A program made the translations under genes and the position numbers. The notes beneath the pieces are model-generated. The model saw only the letters and a program-made list of their open reading frames with translations, had not been told where the DNA came from and searched no databases. DNA of 64,000 nucleotides from DASUPK01 sp963736685 (GTDB taxonomy: Bacteria; Actinomycetota; Thermoleophilia; Solirubrobacterales; 70-9): contig CAVTPZ010000005.1 of NCBI GenBank assembly GCA_963736685.1, positions 1 to 64,000 of the forward strand, given 5' to 3'. Shown here one piece after another: positions 58,348 through 64,000 of this stretch (position 1 is its first letter; every line of letters starts with the position of its first letter).

Positions 58348-59115
58348 TCAGCGAGGGGGCAGGCGGAGCGCGCCGTCCAGGCGGATCGCCTCCCCGTTCA
58401 GCATCGTGTTGGTGACGATCTCGCAGGCGAGGTGGCCGTACTCCTCCGGACGGCCGAGGCGCGACGGGAACGGGATCCCTTCGCCGAGCGCCTGGCGCTT
58501 CTCCTCGGGGAGGGCAGCCAGCAGCGGCGTGTCGAACAGGCCCGGGGCGATGGTGTTGACGCGGATCCCGCGACCGGCCATGTCCCGGGCGGCGGGCAGG
58601 GTCAGTCCGACGACGCCGCCCTTGGACGCCGCGTAGGCAACCTGCCCGATCTGGCCGTCCCAGGCGGCGATCGACGCGGTGTTGATGCAGACGCCGCGCT
58701 CGCCCTCATCGTCGGGCTCGTTCTGAGACATGGCGGCGCAGGCCAGCCGCAGCACGTTGAAGGTCCCGATCAGGTTGACCTTGATGACGTTGTGGAAGAT
58801 CTCGAGGTCGTGGGGGCCCTGCTTGGAGGCCGTTCGCTGGGCCCAGCCGATGCCTGCGCAGCAGACCGAGATGCGAAGGCCGCCCGGAGCGTCGGCGGCT
58901 GCATCCACCGCAGCCTGCACCGGCTCGGGCTCCATGACGTTCACCTCGACGAAGGCGGCGTTCTCCCCGAGCTCGGTCGCGAGCGCCTCGCCCTTCTCGG
59001 CGTTCAGGTCGGCGATCACCACGGACGCGCCACGCTCGTGGAGGGCGCGGACGGTGGCGGCGCCGAGGCCCGATGCCCCGCCGGCGACCAGCGCGCTTGC
59101 TCCCTCGATCTTCAT
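58348..59115 (-). CDS. SDR family 3-hydroxyacyl-CoA dehydrogenase-like protein
   Basis: 255-residue short-chain dehydrogenase. The cofactor motif is ALVAGGASGLGAATVRALHERGASVVIADLN (GGxxGxG, Asp for NAD), then CCAGIGWA, INTASIAAWDGQIGQVAYAASKGGVVGLTLPAARDMA with catalytic S/Y/K (YAASK), and NTIAPGLFDTP. The sequence resembles the HSD17B10/3-hydroxy-2-methylbutyryl-CoA group, which fits the fatty-acyl and branched-chain genes elsewhere. Confidence 0.9.
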   Translation of the reverse strand: MKIEGASALVAGGASGLGAATVRALHERGASVVIADLNAEKGEALATELGENAAFVEVNVMEPEPVQAAVDAAADAPGGLRISVCCAGIGWAQRTASKQGPHDLEIFHNVIKVNLIGTFNVLRLACAAMSQNEPDDEGERGVCINTASIAAWDGQIGQVAYAASKGGVVGLTLPAARDMAGRGIRVNTIAPGLFDTPLLAALPEEKRQALGEGIPFPSRLGRPEEYGHLACEIVTNTMLNGEAIRLDGALRLPPR

Positions 59116-59142
59116 CGGCGCGGGAGCATATGCGAGCCGGGC

Positions 59143-59616
59143 CTAGAAGAGATTCACGATCAGCGGCACGGATGCGGTGCCGCCGGGAGCCGCGCTGACG
59201 GTGAGCTGGGCCCATCCGGTGGCCCCGTCGTTGTGGACGTTCTGCACGGTCAGGGTGCAACTCGCTCTGGCTGTGAGCCGGGATGAGCAGGTCGTCGCCT
59301 CGATCTGGAAGTAGCGCGCGCCCGTGCCGCTGATCGATGCCGCGGGAATCCCGCTCGCGCGGCGGCCGACGTTGGTGATCACGAAGTCGGTGGGAGGGCT
59401 GTCGATCCGGCCGATGGTCCCGAAGTCATGGAAGGGAGGTGAGATCGAGATCCTCGCCCGAGGCCGGCAGCTCCGCTTTCCGCGCGCGCCTTGCTTCTCC
59501 TTGCACTTCCGGCCATGGGCCGCCGGGCCCGCCGAGGTCGCGACCGGCGGCGTGACGATCGCGGCCGCGAACAGCGCGACGATCATCGTCACCCCGATTC
59601 GCCCTCTCCCACCCAT
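59143..59616 (-). CDS. Secreted protein with ASPM/SPD-2/HYDIN-like Ig domain
   Basis: 157-residue exported protein: signal peptide (MIVALFAAAIVTPPVATSAG), a basic two-cysteine segment (RKCKEKQGARGKRSCRPR), then one Ig-like domain with SISPPFHDFGTIGRIDSPPTDFVITNVGRRASG … FQIEATTCSSRLTARASCTLTVQNVHNDGATGWAQLTVSA, the choice-of-anchor/HYDIN-type pattern (xFGxVxxGxxSxPxxFxxxN). A surface structural role is likely. ATG 59616. Confidence 0.75.
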   Translation of the reverse strand: MGGRGRIGVTMIVALFAAAIVTPPVATSAGPAAHGRKCKEKQGARGKRSCRPRARISISPPFHDFGTIGRIDSPPTDFVITNVGRRASGIPAASISGTGARYFQIEATTCSSRLTARASCTLTVQNVHNDGATGWAQLTVSAAPGGTASVPLIVNLF

Positions 59617-59737
59617 GGCGGCGACTGTAGACGTCCGCCGGCCGAGGAGGTCGCCTCGGTAGTCTTGGTCGATCGCGGAGGTCGCCCCACCCAGCACGGA
59701 GGGTGATTCTCGTCCCGCTTCCGATCGCAAGCCCGAG

Positions 59738-60910
59738 TTGGCCGCGCGCTTGGACGAGGCTCGCCGGCACACGCTGAAACTGGTCGAGCCGCTCACTCAC
59801 GAGCAGCTCAATCGCGTCTATGACCCGATTCTCAGCCCGCTGATCTGGGACCTCGGGCACATCGGCAACTTCGAAGAGCTCTGGCTCGTCCAGCGGATCG
59901 GAGGGCGCGAGCCTCTCCGCGGCGATCTCGGCGAGCTCTATGACGCGATCGAGCAGCCTCGCAAGATCCGCGGCGAGCTCCCGATCCTGAACGCCGACGA
60001 GGTTCGCCCCTACATGGACGGGGTCCGCGAGCGCACGCTGGAGGTGCTGGGGGAGATCGAGCTCGACCCGCAGGATCCCCTGCTGGCCGACGGATTCGTC
60101 TACGAGATGCTGCTCGCTCACGAGTACCAGCACAACGAGACGATGCTGCAGCTGCTGCAGATGGTCGAGTCCTATGAGCCGGTGGAGGTCGACGGCGCGC
60201 CGGGCGCCGAGGCGGTCTCGGATGGCCCGGAGATGGTCCGCGTCGACGGTGGCGCGATCGAGATAGGCGCCGAGCCGAAGGGCTTCGCCTACGACAACGA
60301 ACGCCCTCGGCACAGCGTCGAGGTCCCCTCCTTCCAGATCGACCGGACCCCCGTGACCAACGAGGCCTACATCTCCTTCATGGAGGAGACCGGCGCCGAC
60401 CCGCCGATGTACTGGGAGCGCGACGGCCAGGGGGGCTGGGTCCGCACCGCGATGGGCCGGACCGTGCCCGTCGATCCCCGCTTGCCCGTGATCCACGTCT
60501 CCTGGGAGGAGGCCGACGCCTTCTCGCGCTGGGCCGGCAAGCGGCTACCGACCGAGGCGGAGTGGGAGGCCGCGGCAGCCGGTGCGAGCCGCGAGCGAGC
60601 GAACCTCGACGAGCTCTCGTTCGGCTGCGCCCCCGCAGGCGCCTACGCCGACGGAAGCGCGGATTGCGGAGCGGTGCAGATGCTCGGGGACGTGTGGGAG
60701 TGGACGAGCTCCGACTTCACGGCCTATCCCGGCTTCGAGGCGTTCCCCTATCCCGAGTACTCGGAGGTCTTCTTCGGCGACACCTACAAGGTCCTGCGCG
60801 GCGGCGCCTGGGCGACGCGGCGCGACGTGATCCGCACCAGCTTCCGGAATTGGGATTTGCCGATCCGCCGCCAGATCTTCGCGGGCATTCGCTGCGCCCG
60901 TAACGACTGA
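59738..60910 (+). CDS. egtB: Ergothioneine biosynthesis sulfoxide synthase EgtB
   Basis: 390-residue non-haem iron enzyme joining a thiol donor to trimethylhistidine. The DinB-like N-terminal domain carries the iron histidines: His41 in LIWDLGHIGNFEELWL and His128/His132 in LLAHEYQHNETM. The C-terminal FGE-sulfatase fold shows VDGGAIEIGAEPKGFAYDNERPRHSVEVPSFQIDRTPVTNEAYI, HVSWEEADAFSRWAGKRLPTEAEWEAA and RGGAWATRRDVIRTSFRNWDLPIRRQIFAGIRCA. The only in-frame start is TTG 59738, with no Shine-Dalgarno; the frame is open to 59663. egtD follows 119 bp downstream. The egtA, egtC and egtE genes are not in the window. Confidence 0.92.
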   Translation: MAARLDEARRHTLKLVEPLTHEQLNRVYDPILSPLIWDLGHIGNFEELWLVQRIGGREPLRGDLGELYDAIEQPRKIRGELPILNADEVRPYMDGVRERTLEVLGEIELDPQDPLLADGFVYEMLLAHEYQHNETMLQLLQMVESYEPVEVDGAPGAEAVSDGPEMVRVDGGAIEIGAEPKGFAYDNERPRHSVEVPSFQIDRTPVTNEAYISFMEETGADPPMYWERDGQGGWVRTAMGRTVPVDPRLPVIHVSWEEADAFSRWAGKRLPTEAEWEAAAAGASRERANLDELSFGCAPAGAYADGSADCGAVQMLGDVWEWTSSDFTAYPGFEAFPYPEYSEVFFGDTYKVLRGGAWATRRDVIRTSFRNWDLPIRRQIFAGIRCARND

Positions 60911-61029
60911 TCCGAACCCGAGACGACCACGCAAGAGACCGCATACCCCGAGCAGCCATCAACCCCGCCGACACAACCGATCGGATCACCGTCCAGGTCA
61001 ACCTCCCGCCGGGTGGGCCACTCTCGGGC

Positions 61030-61950
61030 ATGGCCGCGGACGTCCGCGCCGGCCTGACCAGCCCGTTCAAGGAGCTCTCGCCCCGCTACTTCTACGACGA
61101 GCGCGGCTCGGAGCTCTTCGAGCAGATCACCGAGCTCGAGGAGTACTACCCGACGCGCTGCGAGCGGGAGATCCTCCAGACCCGCTCCGCCGACATCTGT
61201 GAGGCCGCCAACCGCCCCGCCAGCCTGATCGAGCTCGGCTCCGGTTCCGCTCGCAAGACCCGCGTCCTCCTCGATGCGATGAACGACGTCAGCTGCCTCG
61301 AGACCTACTGCCCGGTTGACATCTCCGAGGAGATCACCCGCGATACCGCTGAGCGGATCGCCGGCGAGTACGAGGCGATCCACGTCCGTGGCCTGGTATG
61401 CGACTTCGAGTTCGACCTGGAGCGCGTCCCGGTCGGCGGACCTCGCGTGATCGCGCTGCTCGGCGGGACGATCGGCAACTTCGCCCCTCATCAGCGGGCC
61501 GGCTTCCTGCGCCGGATCGCCAACCTCCTGGATTCCGACGACCGCTTCCTGCTCGGCACCGACCTGGTCAAGGACCCCGCCGTCCTGGAAGCCGCCTACA
61601 ACGACTCGAAGGGCGTCACGGCGGAGTTCAACAAGAACGTCCTCTCGGTCCTCAACCGGGAGCTCGAGGCGGACTTCGACATCGGCTCCTTCGAGCACGT
61701 GGCCCGCTGGGACCCGGAGAACCTCTGGATCGACATCCGGCTGCGGTCGACTGCGAATCAGGTCGTGAACGTGTCGGCGCTCGACATGCTGGTCCCGTTC
61801 GGCGCCGGTGAGGAGATGCGCACCGAGATCTCGACCAAGTTCCTGCGCCCCGGGCTGGAGGGGATCTACGCCGAAGCCGGGCTCGAGCTCACCGACTGGT
61901 GGACGGACTCCGAGGGCCTATACGCGCTGTCCCTCGCTCGGGCCGTTTAA
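61030..61950 (+). CDS. egtD: L-histidine N-alpha-methyltransferase EgtD
   Basis: SAM-dependent enzyme trimethylating histidine to hercynine. VRAGLTSPFKELSPRYFYDERGSELFEQITELEEYYPTRCEREIL, the SAM motif LIELGSGSARKTRVLLDAM, LLGGTIGNFAPHQRAGFLRRI, FLLGTDLVKDPAVLEAAYNDSKGVTAEFNKNVLSVLNRELEADFD and HVARWDPENLWIDIRL match EgtD throughout. Family members begin about 15-20 residues before ATG 61030, and protein-like sequence (RITVQVNLPPGGPLSG) precedes it in frame without an ATG, GTG or TTG, so the true start may be non-standard or hidden by an indel. The stop overlaps the convergent carotenoid oxygenase gene. Confidence 0.93.
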   Translation: MAADVRAGLTSPFKELSPRYFYDERGSELFEQITELEEYYPTRCEREILQTRSADICEAANRPASLIELGSGSARKTRVLLDAMNDVSCLETYCPVDISEEITRDTAERIAGEYEAIHVRGLVCDFEFDLERVPVGGPRVIALLGGTIGNFAPHQRAGFLRRIANLLDSDDRFLLGTDLVKDPAVLEAAYNDSKGVTAEFNKNVLSVLNRELEADFDIGSFEHVARWDPENLWIDIRLRSTANQVVNVSALDMLVPFGAGEEMRTEISTKFLRPGLEGIYAEAGLELTDWWTDSEGLYALSLARAV

Positions 61951-63362
61951 CGCACGAACTGCCCGTGAAAGCCGTACGGGATGTGGTGGGGAGTCTCGGC
62001 CCGTGCGAGCTCGCTCAGGTCCTTGGCGTCGAGGACGAGCATGAACGAGCCGCCCGACCGGGCGTCGAAGACGACCGAGAGCAGGACCCCGGCGTCCTCG
62101 TCGGCTGAGTCCGGCTCGGCCACGAACACGGGCTCGCCGGGGCTGCAGCCGTCCTCGCTCCACCCGATCGTCTCGCGGGTGTCGGTGTCGACCTTGACGA
62201 TCCGGTCGAGCCATCCCGACTTCGCGTCGACCCCCCAGGCGTAGCGGTACGGGCGCTCGTTGTGGCGGCCGTAGTTGATCCTCGGCAGCTCGAGGCCCTC
62301 GGCGAGCTGTTCGCCCGTCACCTTGCCCGACGCGACGTCGATGGTGAAGCGGCGCATGTCGCCGCGGTCGGCGGGCTTGCCCTCTCGCAGGCGATCGAGG
62401 TAGAGGTCTTCGACGATCTGCGCGCTCTCGTACGTGCAGGCGTCTACGACGACGGAGCCGTTCTCCTCGTACGCGTTGACGTGGTGGAAGCAGAAGAACG
62501 GATCTGTCTCGAACGGGCCGGTCGCCTCGCCGGTCTTCCGGTCGATCAGGGTGAACTTGGTTCCGAGCTCGGGCTTCCAGCGGTAGTTCTCGATGTAGGG
62601 GCGGCCGGAGAGCGGAATGCTGATCGGGTTGACGACCAGCGGGAACTCGGCGAGGACGAGCCAGCGCTCGGTCAGGCCGAACGAGTGCATGTAGGCGGGC
62701 TCCTTGACGGAAAGCTCGCCGATCACCCGAGGCTTCCTCTCGCCGGGGGCCAGGTGGAAGAAGCGGTAGCGGTTCCGGGGCCCGATCTTGGCTGTGTAGT
62801 TGAGCATCCCGCCGCTGGCGCGATCGAGGTGGGGATGGGCGGTCGTCAGCATGCCGGGCGGCGTGTAGGCGACGCCGGCAGTCTCCAGGGTCTCGCCGTC
62901 GAACTCGACCGGGATCGGCGTCTCGGTCATCGAGATGTAGCGCTCGCCCAGCTTGACCAGGTTGACGTTGGCGTTGTCGGTGAGCTTCGGGGAGAACATC
63001 GCGAAGACGCGGGCGAAGAGAGAGCGGCAGGGGTCGGTCGCGAACTCGGAGTAGACGATCTCGCCCTCCTCCTGCGCGGCGCGGTAGGCCTTCGTCTGGA
63101 GAAAGCGGTTCGCGTAGGAGACCTCTCCGTTGGCGATGCCGAAGCGGTGGAGCATCGCGAAGCCGTCGAACCAGTGGTTCATCGTCCGCTCGCCGACCTC
63201 CCACTTCGCAGGACCGGTCCTCACCAGCGAGCCCTGGAGCCAATCGGGGAGCTGTCCCTCCAGCGGCAGCCGTTCGATGCGGGTCTCGTTCTCCAGTGAA
63301 TCGAAGCCGCGGGTGAGATCGGCGGCGGCGGTCTGGACGGTGGCGTCAGCGACCTGGCTCAT
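61947..63362 (-). CDS. Carotenoid oxygenase family protein
   Basis: 471-residue iron-dependent carotenoid cleavage oxygenase. The four-histidine iron site is visible as TTAHPHLD, YMHSFGLT, FFCFHHVNAYE and the C-terminal GFHGQF. The N-terminus GQLPDWLQGSLVRTGPAKWEV and HWFDGFAMLHRF are family hallmarks. GGAGGAG lies 4 bases before the ATG at 63362. The substrate may be a carotenoid/apocarotenoid or a stilbene-like compound. It is divergent from a PadR regulator, which probably controls it. Confidence 0.93.
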   Translation of the reverse strand: MSQVADATVQTAAADLTRGFDSLENETRIERLPLEGQLPDWLQGSLVRTGPAKWEVGERTMNHWFDGFAMLHRFGIANGEVSYANRFLQTKAYRAAQEEGEIVYSEFATDPCRSLFARVFAMFSPKLTDNANVNLVKLGERYISMTETPIPVEFDGETLETAGVAYTPPGMLTTAHPHLDRASGGMLNYTAKIGPRNRYRFFHLAPGERKPRVIGELSVKEPAYMHSFGLTERWLVLAEFPLVVNPISIPLSGRPYIENYRWKPELGTKFTLIDRKTGEATGPFETDPFFCFHHVNAYEENGSVVVDACTYESAQIVEDLYLDRLREGKPADRGDMRRFTIDVASGKVTGEQLAEGLELPRINYGRHNERPYRYAWGVDAKSGWLDRIVKVDTDTRETIGWSEDGCSPGEPVFVAEPDSADEDAGVLLSVVFDARSGGSFMLVLDAKDLSELARAETPHHIPYGFHGQFVR

Positions 63363-63386
63363 GTCTCCTCCTGCATAGTTCAATCC

Positions 63387-63411
63387 GAACGATGCGGACT
63401 GTATCGTATTC
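63387..63411. promoter_or_regulatory. Possible PadR operator between divergent genes
   Basis: GAACGAT (63387-63393) and ATCGTATTC (63403-63411) form an imperfect inverted repeat with core CGAT/ATCG in the 58-bp gap between the carotenoid oxygenase and PadR starts. PadR proteins usually bind such symmetric sites; there is no direct support. Confidence 0.35.
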
Positions 63412-63420
63412 TGGAGCGAA

Positions 63421-63930
63421 ATGGCAGTGACACGCCTCACACCCACCTCTTATGTGGTGCTCGGACTGATCGAGCAGATGGAGCCCGCCTCGCCGTACGA
63501 CCTGAAGCTGGCCGTTGCGGCGGGCGTCGGCCAGTTCTGGTCGCTTCCCCACACGCAGCTCTACTCCGAGTGCGCGCGGCTCGCCGAGGCCGGCCTGCTC
63601 TCCGAGACTCGTGAGGAGTCGGGCCGGCGCAGGCGCATCTACCGGATCACCAAGAACGGCTCCGACGCCCTCGATCGCTGGCGCGCGGAGCCGACGGGCG
63701 AGCTCTACGAGCTGAGGGACGCCGGCCTGCTCAAGCTGTTCTTCGGTGCGGACCCGAAGACGCTCGCTCCGCAGCAGCTCGCGGCCCACGAGGCCAGGCT
63801 GGGGGAGTACGAGGAGTTGCGGGAGGAGTGCAGGCGAATCAAGGCCCCGGCCGGGGCGATGCACGCGATCGAGGCCGGGATCGGCCACGAGCGCGAGTAC
63901 GTCCGCTTCTGGTCGAAGCTAGGGCGCTAG
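63421..63930 (+). CDS. PadR family transcriptional regulator
   Basis: 169-residue winged-helix regulator: TPTSYVVLGLIEQMEPASPYDLKLAVAAGVGQFWSLPHTQLYSECARLAEAGLLSETREESGRRRRIYRITKNGSDAL is the PadR N-terminal domain, and a C-terminal helical dimerisation part (LAAHEARLGEYEELREECRRIKAP) follows. It is divergent from the carotenoid oxygenase, so it probably senses a related compound and represses that gene and its own. GGAG lies 6 bases before the ATG. Confidence 0.92.
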   Translation: MAVTRLTPTSYVVLGLIEQMEPASPYDLKLAVAAGVGQFWSLPHTQLYSECARLAEAGLLSETREESGRRRRIYRITKNGSDALDRWRAEPTGELYELRDAGLLKLFFGADPKTLAPQQLAAHEARLGEYEELREECRRIKAPAGAMHAIEAGIGHEREYVRFWSKLGR

Positions 63931-64000
63931 CCCGTCGATCAGCTCGCCGAGGCGATCGGGGGTCGTGATCGGGGTGATCACCGGCAGCGTGATCCCGCCC
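63919..64000 (-). CDS. C-terminal end of a gene continuing beyond the window, possibly an LLM-class oxidoreductase
   Basis: The minus strand ends GGITLPVITPITTPDRLGELIDGLAP-stop (stop at 63919-63921), overlapping the PadR 3' end by 12 bp. The 'xTPxxxPDRLxELIDGL' ending resembles luciferase-like F420 oxidoreductases, but 26 residues are too few for certainty. Confidence 0.4.
   Translation of the reverse strand, partial: GGITLPVITPITTPDRLGELIDGLAP

Noticed and set aside
1..64000. tRNA or rRNA genes
   Set aside because: No T-arm consensus with matching CCA-end stem and no rRNA-like conserved block was found on reading through both strands.

Overview
The window is a high-GC bacterial chromosome segment. 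Its gene content points to an actinobacterium, most likely the class Thermoleophilia (Solirubrobacterales or a relative). Pointers are two F420-type luciferase-like oxidoreductases plus the tail of a possible third, a WS/DGAT wax-ester synthase, split LigD-type repair proteins, ergothioneine genes, a PIG-V-like mannosyltransferase, and secreted proteins with Lys/Cys-rich tags. This placement is inferred from gene content, not from a phylogeny. No rRNA, tRNA, CRISPR array, phage or transposase gene was seen.

Layout. 0-2.5 kb: DrrAB-type ABC exporter divergent from a MarR regulator, with face-to-face promoters and a palindromic operator; both the ATPase and MarR are frameshifted. 2.5-9.3 kb: secreted ELWxxDGT-repeat protein, AI-2E-type permease, GNAT acetyltransferase, alpha/beta hydrolase running in frame into a two-domain VOC protein, Fur regulator divergent from a VIT-type metal transporter, secreted protein. 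9.4-18.4 kb: acyl-CoA carboxylase beta subunit, methylmalonate-semialdehyde dehydrogenase, LigD phosphoesterase, wax-ester synthase, csbD behind a sigma-B-like promoter, plant-type glucuronokinase with GalU, NUDIX hydrolase. 18.4-22.3 kb: msrA, then a plastic region with a long palindrome, decayed NTF2-like gene copies, short hairpin repeats and two inverted paralogous secreted-protein genes (one 5'-truncated). 22.3-37.5 kb: SHOCT membrane protein, RTX-like protein, amidase, MBL hydrolase, PAS protein, thiolase, F420-type oxidoreductase, DUF4126, TetR and secreted hydrolase, acyl-CoA dehydrogenase, frameshifted mannosyltransferase, lipoprotein. 37.5-45.9 kb: LhgO, DNA ligase, SpoIIM-like protein, AbiEi-like protein, LigD polymerase, crotonase, thioesterase, pyruvate kinase. 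45.9-55.4 kb: P-type ATPase, RES/Xre toxin-antitoxin pair, secreted Ig-like protein, F420-type oxidoreductase, pntAA-pntAB-pntB. 55.5-64 kb: TadE-like-N-terminus protein, proline-rich membrane protein, SDR, secreted protein, EgtB/EgtD, carotenoid oxygenase divergent from a PadR regulator, and the tail of a further gene.

How it works together. The window is mostly housekeeping and lipid or branched-chain metabolism (thiolase, crotonase, acyl-CoA dehydrogenase, MmsA, carboxylase, wax-ester synthase), redox protection (ergothioneine, MsrA, transhydrogenase) and DNA end-joining. Three features stand out. A ~77-bp palindrome occurs at three convergent gene ends, with a compensatory stem change. 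Five secreted proteins carry a basic tag with two cysteines. The 19-22.3 kb region looks recombinationally active.

At least five genes carry one apparent indel each. The sequence therefore either comes from an indel-prone assembly or holds several recent pseudogenes; the DNA alone cannot tell these apart.
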